NCBI RefSeq assembly: GCF_003464595.1
Contig: NZ_QRZF01000003.1
Span: 434,001-498,000 of the forward strand
DNA: 64,000 nt
Source of the DNA: Bacteroides intestinalis
Lineage (GTDB): Bacteria > Bacteroidota > Bacteroidia > Bacteroidales > Bacteroidaceae
Direction of reading: 5' to 3'
Part shown: positions 1 to 7,891 of the stretch, one piece after another
Position numbering within the stretch: position 1 is the stretch's first letter
How the letters are laid out: every line of letters begins with the position of its first letter
Program-made: the position numbers and the translations under genes
Notes under the pieces: generated by a model
Told to the model about the DNA's origin: nothing
Seen by the model: the letters and a program-made list of their open reading frames with translations, nothing else
Database searches by the model: none

Positions 1-299
1 GGTACGCGTACTACTGTTATGCCACATTCTGCGGCGGCTTTCAGGTCTACATTATTATATCCGGCACAACGCAGTGCCAGTAGTTTGACACCATTATCAG
101 CCATCATGCGGAGCACTTCCGCATCTGCGGTGTCATTCACAAATATGCAGACAGCGTCTACACCCTGTGTCAGTATCACGTTGTGTTTGTTCAGATGACC
201 TTTATAATAACGAAGTTCAAAATCGTACTCTTTATTCTTCTCATTGAACGAAGCCTCGTCGTAGGGCTTGGTGCCGAAAAAAGCAATTGTATATGCCAT
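1..299 (-). CDS. 2-hydroxyacid dehydrogenase (D-lactate dehydrogenase type), N-terminal part only
   Basis: An open frame runs from an ATG at 299 to the window edge and encodes about 99 residues; the rest lies outside. It starts MAYTIAFFGTKPYDEASF, then has the CIFVNDTADAEVL and ALRCAGYNNVDLKAA stretches. This is the N-terminal catalytic half of D-isomer-specific 2-hydroxyacid dehydrogenases; the RCAGYNNVD segment is typical of the fermentative D-lactate dehydrogenase (LdhA) subgroup. Family members reduce pyruvate to D-lactate with NADH in the cytoplasm. The NAD-binding domain is not in view, so substrate is inferred. A weak Bacteroides promoter-like TATCTTTA lies upstream on the minus strand near 333-340. 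Confidence 0.8.
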   Translation of the reverse strand, partial: MAYTIAFFGTKPYDEASFNEKNKEYDFELRYYKGHLNKHNVILTQGVDAVCIFVNDTADAEVLRMMADNGVKLLALRCAGYNNVDLKAAAECGITVVRV

Positions 300-446
300 A
301 GTTTATGGAGTTTTTTTAGAATGTTCCTATTATCTAAAGATAACACACGTATGGCTGATAAGGTTCAGAAAGAAGGATAAATGATGCTTTGCGGACCTCA
401 TTTGCCGAATATTCTTTTTTATCATCAAAATATGACCTACATCGGC

Positions 447-476
447 TTTGAGTATAACTTATTTATGCTACCTTTG
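447..476 (+). promoter_or_regulatory. Bacteroides-type promoter of the HU-like gene
   Basis: TTTG at 447-450 and TACCTTTG at 469-476 are 18 nt apart, matching the Bacteroides -33/-7 consensus (TTTG, TAnnTTTG). It faces the HU-like gene at 628 and would give a leader of roughly 145 nt. Confidence 0.6.
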
Positions 477-486
477 GCAGGCAGTA

Positions 487-531
487 TATCATCAACGCCA
501 TTGATGACTACTATCAATGGTATTGATGATA
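487..531 (+). repeat. Inverted repeat in the leader of the HU-like gene
   Basis: Arms TATCATCAA-CG-CCATTGAT and ATCAATGG-TA-TTGATGATA flank a 7-nt loop and are complementary apart from the central CG/TA pair. The repeat begins just after the predicted transcription start. It could be an RNA hairpin that tunes expression or a protein-binding palindrome. ATTGATG recurs again at 542-549. Confidence 0.6.
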
Positions 532-627
532 GGCATCATCGGCATTGATGGCATACTCACTCCCGGATTCATCTTTATTGCGTCCGGGACTGAAGATAGA
601 TACATCCTAAAGAGAGGAGGAATTGAT

Positions 628-1032
628 ATGGCTTTCTATAAAAAGCAGAAATTGAATGGGAAATGGTATTTAAGGGCGGTAACCAAAGGACGCCCTGCCA
701 CCACGGATGATGTAGCGGAAAAACTGTCGTTCATGTCTACGGTGACTCCCGGAGATACCTATGCGGTGCTTGTAAATCTGGGTGAAGTATTGGGAGATTT
801 GCTGAGTGAAGGACGGTCGGTGCGGCTGAAAGGTGTGGGAACATTCTTTCTTTCTTGTCAGTCGTCGAGCCGAGGCGTGGATACGCCCGAAGAAGTGAGC
901 CCGAAATTAATCACTGCTGTGAAAGTGCGCTTCATTCCCGAATATGCTCGTGAACAGAATAATCAAGTGACTAAACGTACGCTCATTTCCTCTAAATTGA
1001 TATGGGTGGATACGGACGAAACGGTAGAATGA
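628..1032 (+). CDS. HU-family DNA-binding protein (Bacteroides HU-like type)
   Basis: Encodes 134 residues starting MAFYKKQKLNGKWYL. I chose the ATG at 628 because a strong AGAGGAGG sits 7 nt upstream and because the earlier in-frame ATG at 517 lies inside the leader inverted repeat. The body has the HU/IHF-like order: helical N-terminus (DVAEKLSFMSTVTPGDTYAVLVNLGEVLGDLLSEG), then a beta region with VRLKGVGTFFLSC, close to the RLKGIGTF pattern of Bacteroidales HU-like proteins. Such proteins bend or coat DNA; the exact target is unknown. The gene is monocistronic with its own promoter. Confidence 0.85.
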   Translation: MAFYKKQKLNGKWYLRAVTKGRPATTDDVAEKLSFMSTVTPGDTYAVLVNLGEVLGDLLSEGRSVRLKGVGTFFLSCQSSSRGVDTPEEVSPKLITAVKVRFIPEYAREQNNQVTKRTLISSKLIWVDTDETVE

Positions 1033-1119
1033 TTCTTGTTTTGGTTTTTTCGTTTCATTAGAAACAGTTTCTACTTTCAATTAATTGTTTCCCTGATATG
1101 ACATTTTTGCACAAAAAGC

Positions 1120-1149
1120 TTTCGTGCGTGCAATATTGTTGTAACTTTG
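1120..1149 (+). promoter_or_regulatory. Promoter of the FadL-type gene
   Basis: TAACTTTG at 1142-1149 is a full -7 match (TAnnTTTG). A TTTC at 1120-1123, 18 nt upstream, is a one-off match to the -33 element. Transcription would start about 20 nt before the ATG at 1178. Confidence 0.55.
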
Positions 1150-1177
1150 CGCCCGCTAACAATTAAAAAAGATTTAG

Positions 1178-2509
1178 ATGAGAAAATTTTCGTTGATTAG
1201 CCTTATGTTGCTAATCGTTTCAACTTCAACTTTTGCAGGAGGTCTCCTTACGAATACAAATCAGCATGCCGCTTTTCTTCGTATGCTATCCCGCGGTGCT
1301 ACCACTGAAATAGACGCTGCTTTGTCCAATCCGGCAGGTTTGGCCTTTTTGCCCAATGACGGTTTTCACATGTCTTTGAGCATTCAAAGTGCTTTCCAAA
1401 CAAGGAATATCGATGCTTCGTGCGAAGGTCTGGGGCTGAATAAGTATTATGAGGGTAAGGCATCTGCGCCTGTCATTCCCAGTTTGTTTGCCGCTTATAA
1501 GATGGGTGACTGGACGATTTCCGGCTTTTTCGGTATTACCGGTGGCGGAGGAAAGGCTTCGTTTGACGACGGTCTTCCCATGTTCGATGCTATGGTGATA
1601 GGCGGATTGGGAGCCCAAAGCATTCCGAGCAATGCCTATTCGTTGAATAGTTACATGGATGGCAAGCAGTTCATCTACTCTGTACAGTTGGGTTTGACTT
1701 ATAAGATAACGGAATGGCTTTCTGCTTTTGCGGGTGGTCGTATGAACTACTTTACCGGTGGCTATCAGGGTGCATTGAATGCTAGTGCCGCCATCAATTT
1801 GCCTTTGCCTACCGGAGGAACGATACCTGCCGGTACAGAACTTATCGGCATCGACTTGGATTGCAGTCAGACCGGATGGGGATTTACTCCGGTTATCGGC
1901 CTGGATGCCAAGTGGGGCAAGCTGAATATTGGTGCAAAGTATGAGTTCATGACTAACCTGAATATTGAAAATTCCACTAAAGCAAACTCGCTTCGTATGA
2001 TTGGTGCTGCTGAAAGTGAATTGGCTGATTACAAGCATGGTGTGAATACTCCGAATGATATCCCTTCCATGCTTTCTATAGCTGCTTCTTATGAGTTTCT
2101 TCCGGTATTGCGTGCATCTGTAGAATACCACTTTTTTGATGATAAAAGTGCAGGAATGGCCGGTGGCAAGCAGGAGTATCTGACGAAGGGAACAAACGAA
2201 TATCTGGCCGGTATTGAGTGGGATGTAACTAAACATTTGACTTTGAGTTGTGGAGGTCAGATCACAGACTATGGATTGTCTGACAATTACCAGAGTGATA
2301 CCAGTTTCTCTTGTGATTCTTATACTCTGGGTTTTGGTGCCAAGTTGAATTTAACTGAAAGAGCTGCCCTGAACGTTGGTTACATGTGGACTACCTACGA
2401 AGATTATACTAAAAAATCTCAGAACTATAATAATACCGGATTGAGCGGTACAAATATCTATAGCCGTACAAACAAGGTGTTTGGTGCTAGTATCAACTAC
2501 AGATTCTGA
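1178..2509 (+). CDS. Outer-membrane protein, OmpP1/FadL family
   Basis: Encodes 443 residues with a signal peptide (cleavage near residue 20, TFAGG). The mature N-terminus has the family pattern NTNQHAAFLRMLSRGA followed by DAALSNPAGLAFL, which in FadL-type proteins forms the plug-like N-terminal segment with the asparagine-proline-alanine-glycine (NPAG) motif. The rest is alternating hydrophobic beta-strand sequence ending in YRF, an aromatic C-terminus usual for beta-barrels. Family members pass long-chain fatty acids or other hydrophobic compounds through the outer membrane; the substrate here cannot be read. The gene stands alone between its own promoter and a strong hairpin terminator. 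Confidence 0.88.
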   Translation: MRKFSLISLMLLIVSTSTFAGGLLTNTNQHAAFLRMLSRGATTEIDAALSNPAGLAFLPNDGFHMSLSIQSAFQTRNIDASCEGLGLNKYYEGKASAPVIPSLFAAYKMGDWTISGFFGITGGGGKASFDDGLPMFDAMVIGGLGAQSIPSNAYSLNSYMDGKQFIYSVQLGLTYKITEWLSAFAGGRMNYFTGGYQGALNASAAINLPLPTGGTIPAGTELIGIDLDCSQTGWGFTPVIGLDAKWGKLNIGAKYEFMTNLNIENSTKANSLRMIGAAESELADYKHGVNTPNDIPSMLSIAASYEFLPVLRASVEYHFFDDKSAGMAGGKQEYLTKGTNEYLAGIEWDVTKHLTLSCGGQITDYGLSDNYQSDTSFSCDSYTLGFGAKLNLTERAALNVGYMWTTYEDYTKKSQNYNNTGLSGTNIYSRTNKVFGASINYRF

Positions 2510-2535
2510 TTTCATAATTACTTTATATATAGCAG

Positions 2536-2568
2536 AAGCCGTCTCAAACATTGTTTTGAGGCGGCTTC
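2536..2568 (+). terminator. Hairpin terminator after the FadL-type gene
   Basis: AAGCCGTCTCAAA pairs with TTTGAGGCGGCTT (one G-T pair) around a short loop, 26 nt after the stop at 2509. It may also serve the converging porin gene ending at 2587. Confidence 0.7.
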
Positions 2569-2586
2569 CTTGATTATGTATCTGAT

Positions 2587-3867
2587 TTAGAAAGAATATT
2601 GCACCAACAAATTCATCCGGTTGGCATGATGCGTTGAATTATTGAAATCTGTACGCCAGCCGCGAAGGTATTCAGCACCTACTTGCATATTCGGAGTAAC
2701 ATTCCAGAATACATTGGTTACGAGATATTGTCCGTAACGATAACTACTGGGTTGATCGTTGGGATAACCGTTCTCCGAATACAATCTGGACATACTGTAA
2801 GTAGTGGACACAAACACTTTCGGGCAGATGTTATACTGTGCCCCGGCAAACCAGCCCAGCATAGGCAATGCCTGCATCTTTCCTTCTTTTTCGGGATTGG
2901 GAACGATGTCCACATTCAGATTGCTTATGTCATTCAGATATTGTCCGATACCTTTTCCATAAGTAGCCTGTCCGAAGATTTCCCATTTCTTACTGAGATT
3001 GAATGAGGTAGATGCCTGTATACCCCATCCGGTAACATCGGATGCATGATCGCTGAGCGTACTGGTGTAGGTCATACTGCGAACGAGGCCACCTACACGA
3101 AGATGACTGTTAGCTCCCCAACCATATTGGGCGTAAGCGGTGAAGTCCGGCATGCGTTGTTGGGCTACGCTGAATTGGTCGTTTGTAGTACCATCTACGC
3201 TGGGAACCTCTATGGATGCATGGAAACGCCAGTTCTTCAGGCCTTTGTAAGTGTAAGCCAGTTGAGTGGCACGATAGAAAGTAGCACCGTTAGGGCCTTG
3301 GAAGTCGACAGTGGAAGGCATCGCAGCCAAATCCATGAAACCACCGTAAGTATAACCTACAGTAAAGTTCAGGAACGACATATAAGCATTTCTCAACTGG
3401 AATGCTTTGTCCCCACCACGGAAGTTACCGGCAGTGTACACTACGAAATCACCCAGCAGCTTAGTGTGTCCTACAAGTTTCAGGAAGATAGTGGAAGTAC
3501 TTGCATCCATCTGAAACTGGTTCTTTACTTTACTGGCATTCGGAATGTAGGCCGGGATGAAATCCATATTATCTACAATGCCGCCAAAGTCATACTCGGC
3601 AGTGGCACGCACATAGCCTCCGATACCGAGGGCGAATTTTCCTTTTTTATCCATCAATAGGAAGCGGGGGGCCTGTGGGTCGTGAATGTATCTGAACTGT
3701 GATTCGTTCATGATACGGACGATCTCGTCGCCTGCTTTGTCGATGGTAACCATGACGATGCCGTTAGATGCTTCGTCGTCAATAATCACTTTTTCTTGTG
3801 CTCTGGCCATAGACGGAACGAGACCGGTGGCGCACAGCAGAAACATTACTTTAAAGATTGTCTTCAT
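2587..3867 (-). CDS. Outer-membrane porin-like beta-barrel protein
   Basis: Encodes 426 residues from the ATG at 3867 (MKTIFKVMFLLCATG), which begins a clear signal peptide ending at ARAQ; an upstream in-frame ATG at 4020 would add a non-signal extension and is rejected. After a short spacer (KVIIDDEASNG) comes GKFALGIGGYVRATAEYDFGG, the first strand of a porin-like barrel, and amphipathic strands continue to a terminal VQYSF. This resembles DcaP/OprP-like porins widespread in Bacteroidetes that do not belong to the SusC type. The gene follows a three-gene envelope operon after a 76-bp gap and may be its last member. Substrate unknown. Confidence 0.75.
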   Translation of the reverse strand: MKTIFKVMFLLCATGLVPSMARAQEKVIIDDEASNGIVMVTIDKAGDEIVRIMNESQFRYIHDPQAPRFLLMDKKGKFALGIGGYVRATAEYDFGGIVDNMDFIPAYIPNASKVKNQFQMDASTSTIFLKLVGHTKLLGDFVVYTAGNFRGGDKAFQLRNAYMSFLNFTVGYTYGGFMDLAAMPSTVDFQGPNGATFYRATQLAYTYKGLKNWRFHASIEVPSVDGTTNDQFSVAQQRMPDFTAYAQYGWGANSHLRVGGLVRSMTYTSTLSDHASDVTGWGIQASTSFNLSKKWEIFGQATYGKGIGQYLNDISNLNVDIVPNPEKEGKMQALPMLGWFAGAQYNICPKVFVSTTYSMSRLYSENGYPNDQPSSYRYGQYLVTNVFWNVTPNMQVGAEYLRGWRTDFNNSTHHANRMNLLVQYSF

Positions 3868-3943
3868 TATTAAGTTAGGTTTTGGTGAATGCCCATTGAA
3901 CAACCTAAATGAAAAAAGGTTGAGTAGGAGAATGACGAATATG

Positions 3944-5407
3944 CTATCTTTTGATTGATTTGTAGCGGAGGTTCTCCGTTTCTTTGCCGAAATAGGCTTT
4001 TTGCAATTCATGGGCATCATAGGTCTCGGCTGTATTGTAAAGTTCTGGTATATTATAAGACTTGAACGTATTCAGATAAGCTTCCGGATTTTCTTGTGGA
4101 AGAAGAAACGCTTTACTTACGTTTCCATCTTGGGATACATGGGCAAAGTAAGGACGCCCATATACCCGGTCGTCTCGTTTGGAGGCGAAAGCTATCCATT
4201 GGGAATTACTGCTCCAGGAATGATAGGAATCAGAGTACCGTCCGTTTGTTTCTTCCATTTTATCAATCTTTCCGGTAGAAAGCTCCAGCATCCAGAGGTC
4301 TGTTTCCGGATGCCAGATGGGGAAAGTACCATAATCGGATACGGAGAACAGCAGGTATTTGCCGTCCGGTGAGCATTTGGGAAAACTTACGGATTTCCCT
4401 TCGGATGAAGCTCTGAAGACTTCGTGAATACTATCACCCAATTGTCCGGTTTGAGGATTAAAGGAGATGGAGTAGAGATCATAGCGCATATGACGGGTAC
4501 TGTCCGGCTGAGGGATATAGGGTGCCCGGCAGAAGTAGATGGTATGGTTGTCAGCAGAGAAACAAGGGAAGGTTTCCTGATATTCCGTTCCGCTGATACC
4601 GGGGTTATCGGTAACCGTTCCCTGTTCAAAATCTATCAGGATAAGATCACTGCATTTATCGAAAACTTCCAGACGTTCGGTGCGATAACTGTGCAGAATG
4701 GGGATAATTTCGGCTGTGGTGAATATGCCGAAACGCCCGTCCTGGGAAATCTCTCCATAGACAGCACCGGCTGTATGATCTGTTTTGGTGTTGATTTTCC
4801 GTAATTGCCCGTCACGACTATAAATTGTACCTCCCTTACTGCCACGCACATGCATAAATGTAGTGGGATTGGCTGCACGGTTGGATGTATGGCAATTGAT
4901 ACAGCTACGATCTGTAATATTATTATCGGCCAGAAGGCGGGTGTCGAAATTTTCAAGGTTACGTTCGCAAACTTGCAGCATGTTCCATATCTCATAAGCC
5001 GGCTCTATCAGGCGGTAGCTGAGATATCGGTCTATGCTGTCGGGTGAGATGTACCAGTAGAAATCTTTGTAATGTATTTTTTGTTGCGAGATATGGGTAT
5101 AGACAGACACAGACAGTGTATCCCCTTTTTCATCCGCAAGCATCTTTTTCCATTTCTTTATGGGGAACTGAAGCCTGTAGGACTGGCTGTCGAATTGATA
5201 CTCTTTCTTTCCCCGGATAATAACGGAGAGGTTTGCCGCACCTTCCAGTTGGAAGTTCAGCGGAGCGATGTTGCAGGGTACGGTGATATCTGTATAGTCA
5301 GGAAACAGGAGCGGCTGTTCGGGACAGTCGGTGTAATCCTGAAGTGAACGTTTTCCACAGGAGAAAAGCGTCAGGGTTACAATGAACAGGATGATAGCTC
5401 TTTTCAT
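3944..5407 (-). CDS. Lipoprotein with one CxxCH motif and a TolB-like beta-propeller
   Basis: Encodes 487 residues from the ATG at 5407. A lipobox (TLFSC) puts the lipid-anchored cysteine at residue 17. Residues about 30-160 form an unknown beta-rich region. CINCH at 169-173 is a haem-c attachment type motif (CxxCH). The C-terminal half has repeated propeller blades of the PD40/TolB type (ISQDGRFGIFT, FSADNHTIYFCRA, CSPDGKYLLFS, WSSNSQWIAFASK). Its start overlaps the stop of the DUF6057 gene by 4 nt (ATGA), so the two are translationally coupled. A single haem site plus a propeller suggests an electron-transfer or haem-binding role in the envelope; no reaction can be assigned. Confidence 0.75.
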   Translation of the reverse strand: MKRAIILFIVTLTLFSCGKRSLQDYTDCPEQPLLFPDYTDITVPCNIAPLNFQLEGAANLSVIIRGKKEYQFDSQSYRLQFPIKKWKKMLADEKGDTLSVSVYTHISQQKIHYKDFYWYISPDSIDRYLSYRLIEPAYEIWNMLQVCERNLENFDTRLLADNNITDRSCINCHTSNRAANPTTFMHVRGSKGGTIYSRDGQLRKINTKTDHTAGAVYGEISQDGRFGIFTTAEIIPILHSYRTERLEVFDKCSDLILIDFEQGTVTDNPGISGTEYQETFPCFSADNHTIYFCRAPYIPQPDSTRHMRYDLYSISFNPQTGQLGDSIHEVFRASSEGKSVSFPKCSPDGKYLLFSVSDYGTFPIWHPETDLWMLELSTGKIDKMEETNGRYSDSYHSWSSNSQWIAFASKRDDRVYGRPYFAHVSQDGNVSKAFLLPQENPEAYLNTFKSYNIPELYNTAETYDAHELQKAYFGKETENLRYKSIKR

Positions 5408-7134
5408 GGTTTCAGTTGTGCATAATAGTAATAGAACCAATATGTTTTTCCGAATAACTTTTCCAAAGCCCGCCCGTCTCCTTTGGCATCTTCGTATATG
5501 GAGAGGTATTGCAGACAGTCTTTGTAAACTTTAGCAGAGATGCGATAATGCTTCAGTTGTTCCTGCGGGTTTTCTTTCTCATTCATACATGCTATCAATG
5601 CTTCCTGATAGAGACGGGATGGAAGCGAACCGAATGTCGGATAATAGTAACGGTCATAATCCTTCTTGAAAAGCTGCAGATCTTTATTCAATAGGTGGAA
5701 GCATAAGAGGTAGTCGGCAGCCATCTTGTTTTGAGGATTACTTTCGATTAAATTAACCAGTGAAGTACGCCATTGATTGGCGGAGAACAACGTGTCTTGT
5801 TGCGGAAGCATCCGACGTTTATGGGCCCAGTAAGGGATGGAATCACATTGACCGGATTTAATAAGTTCCAATCGTTCCCTTGCCCAGCTCCGGTGCAAGG
5901 AAGTATGGGACAACATGCGTAGATACTTCTGGGCAACTGAATAATCTTCGTTGATAATGGCAATTTCCGCCAGTTTCCGTACCATGCGCGAAGAACGCTG
6001 ATGCGGGGTAAATGTCATAGCAAGCATGGCAGAGTGCTGGGCTTGTGCCATGTCACCGCATTCCATGAGGGCATCGGGACTTGCCATGGCGTATATATAG
6101 CCTGTTGATTCGTTGATTTGCAGTAAAAGTCCATGGAAAGCTGGCTGATAATGTAGCATTAGTTCATCGCAGAGCTTGTCTTGGCGGGCATAAGCGAGAT
6201 TGATATAGTAGGCACTGAGATAGGTTGGGTAGGAGTTATCCTCGTTGAGCCGGATTATCTTATCCCAGTGTCCGAAGTAGGCTTCGGATGAAAAGGCGAG
6301 TGTTTTTTCTTCGGAGGCGTTGTATGCCTTGGTTATGGTAATTGTACCCAGGGTAAGGACTGTAAATAGTGCAATCCATTGCTTATACTGCCGGGAAATA
6401 AAAACCGGCAGGAGGGAGAGTAACAGAAAACCTTCTGTCAGGAGGAATACAAAAGGTTGACGCAGCATGTAGCCGCTTATCAATGGATAGAAGTATGATT
6501 GGCGGGGAGTTAAAAAATAGAAATAACTACCTCCGATAGGTATGAGGAGGGAGATGAGTAACAGGAAGAAGGATAACTTGTAATTGTTGAAGTGCTTGCA
6601 CTCATAAACTGTGGCTAAAATGACATATGCAAAGAAGTGTGCTCCTACGGTGCAATAGAGGATGGTAAGCATAACTACGTGGAGTATTCCCCTCGTCCGT
6701 GTTGGTGCGCTCAATGTTGACAGTAGGAATGCCCAGATGCTGCACATCAGTCCAAGTGACATGGAAAGGGGATATTCCAAATGGCAGGATAACGCCCATT
6801 CGGCAACTATGGGCAGTAATGCCCAGAGGGATACATGGCTGGTGATGCCGGTCTTACCTAATGCTATCCGGAATCCCAGCCAGGTGAACACAAAAGTGAG
6901 GGTTAATATGCTGCTTCCTCCACCTGTCCACAGGAAAAACTGAGTAAGATAATCGCCACAGATTTCGGTCAGGAATGCCGGTTTCTGTAAGTACGTTTGT
7001 AGAAAGTCCGGTTGGAGTACGCATAATGTTATCTGTTCTTTATAGTGCAGATGATATGGATAGAAGTAAAAGAAGAATATCCAACAGGCTATAAAGAATA
7101 GGGAGACAAAGATATTATCTATTCGTTTTCTCAT
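5404..7134 (-). CDS. DUF6057-type polytopic membrane protein
   Basis: Encodes 576 residues starting MRKRIDNIFVSLF. I prefer the ATG at 7134 to the one at 7149 because it makes an ATGA overlap with the upstream gene, as is seen again at this gene's own 3' end. The first half holds about ten hydrophobic segments (for example SLFFIACWIFFFYFY, ILTLTFVFTWLGF, LLLSLLPVF). The second half is soluble and helical with tetratricopeptide-like repetition (CGDMAQAQHSAMLAM, NEDYSVAQKYLRMLS). This layout fits the Bacteroidetes DUF6057 family, of unknown function. It is coupled on both sides, to the DUF4369 lipoprotein and to the CxxCH propeller lipoprotein. Confidence 0.7.
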   Translation of the reverse strand: MRKRIDNIFVSLFFIACWIFFFYFYPYHLHYKEQITLCVLQPDFLQTYLQKPAFLTEICGDYLTQFFLWTGGGSSILTLTFVFTWLGFRIALGKTGITSHVSLWALLPIVAEWALSCHLEYPLSMSLGLMCSIWAFLLSTLSAPTRTRGILHVVMLTILYCTVGAHFFAYVILATVYECKHFNNYKLSFFLLLISLLIPIGGSYFYFLTPRQSYFYPLISGYMLRQPFVFLLTEGFLLLSLLPVFISRQYKQWIALFTVLTLGTITITKAYNASEEKTLAFSSEAYFGHWDKIIRLNEDNSYPTYLSAYYINLAYARQDKLCDELMLHYQPAFHGLLLQINESTGYIYAMASPDALMECGDMAQAQHSAMLAMTFTPHQRSSRMVRKLAEIAIINEDYSVAQKYLRMLSHTSLHRSWARERLELIKSGQCDSIPYWAHKRRMLPQQDTLFSANQWRTSLVNLIESNPQNKMAADYLLCFHLLNKDLQLFKKDYDRYYYPTFGSLPSRLYQEALIACMNEKENPQEQLKHYRISAKVYKDCLQYLSIYEDAKGDGRALEKLFGKTYWFYYYYAQLKP

Positions 7135-7760
7135 GGTTCGGGTTTCCATTTTTCTATTCCAAGTCTTTTTAAATCATTGGCTTGCTGTTCATTGAACATG
7201 TGCTCAAGCGTCATGAATAAGTATCCTCCTAACGGATTCAGATTCTGTTTAATGAAACAGAACGTAGAGTCACCAAAACGTTCGTAGATGCTATCCCTTT
7301 GTTTCTTCAGGATTGCTGTAATGGCATTGTCTTTCTTATTTTTATTGATTTTCTGCGATAGTAAGGCCGCTTTTTCACCGGCAGATTCCATTTGTTCTTT
7401 CCAGTGTTGTAGTTGGTTATTGAGTGGAGTGCCGGTACCGGAACTATTCATACCCATGTTGGCATGCAGCGTTCCTTCTTCTGCCACAACGAGCAGACGT
7501 TGTATAGGTGCATTTGCTCGCCTGCTGATAACAATATCGTAAATAGCGGAATCTGCCGGAATGGAAAAGGAAAAAGTTCCGTTTACAATATAGGCAGAAT
7601 CTACTGTTTCCGGAGTGGGATGGGGGCGTGGAACCAAATATATGATTTGCCCGTTATATTCCGAAGATACCACTCCTTCGATATTCATCATTTTTTTCGT
7701 TATCGGCTGACAACTGCTGATGCAAAATAGTAAGATAAGATAAAAGAAATGTTTATTCAT
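7131..7760 (-). CDS. DUF4369-type lipoprotein
   Basis: Encodes 209 residues with a lipobox (CISSC, cysteine 17). Residues 25-110 match the DUF4369 pattern, a beta-sandwich seen at the N-terminus of many Bacteroidetes TlpA-like proteins: IEGVVSSEYNGQIIYLV, then DSAYIVNGTFSF and a further VVAEEGTLHANMG. Unlike those proteins it has no thioredoxin domain with CxxC; the rest (KEQMESAGEKAALLSQKI...) is helical. It is the first gene of the operon with DUF6057 and the CxxCH propeller protein. Function unknown; perhaps a binding partner in the envelope complex these genes encode. Confidence 0.72.
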   Translation of the reverse strand: MNKHFFYLILLFCISSCQPITKKMMNIEGVVSSEYNGQIIYLVPRPHPTPETVDSAYIVNGTFSFSIPADSAIYDIVISRRANAPIQRLLVVAEEGTLHANMGMNSSGTGTPLNNQLQHWKEQMESAGEKAALLSQKINKNKKDNAITAILKKQRDSIYERFGDSTFCFIKQNLNPLGGYLFMTLEHMFNEQQANDLKRLGIEKWKPEP

Positions 7761-7792
7761 ATCGGTCTGTCTTTTCTGTTATCTTTAGAAAA

Positions 7793-7869
7793 AGGAGGTT
7801 GCTCCATTTATATATTTTTCACTCATGAATGAAGATCGCAAAATCATCCGGTGGGTGGAACAACCTCCT
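7793..7869. terminator. Long-loop inverted repeat between two minus-strand operons
   Basis: AGGAGGTTGCTCCA (7793-7806) pairs with TGGAACAACCTCCT (7856-7869) with one wobble. The loop is 49 nt. It lies 23 nt past the stop of the GH18 gene and may terminate the chitin-type operon, though the loop is unusually large for an intrinsic terminator. Confidence 0.4.
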
Positions 7870-7891
7870 GTATCCGTGTTAAGTTAGAGTA

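Noticed and set aside
517..627. A longer N-terminus for the HU-like protein
   Set aside because: The ATG at 517 is inside the leader palindrome; the start at 628 has a strong AGAGGAGG and a family-like N-terminus.
1286..2236. A 316-residue minus-strand open frame
   Set aside because: It lies fully antisense to the FadL-type gene, lacks a signal or family motif, and has no start context.
3046..3660. A 204-residue plus-strand open frame
   Set aside because: Antisense to the porin gene; composition reflects the complement of beta-barrel codons.
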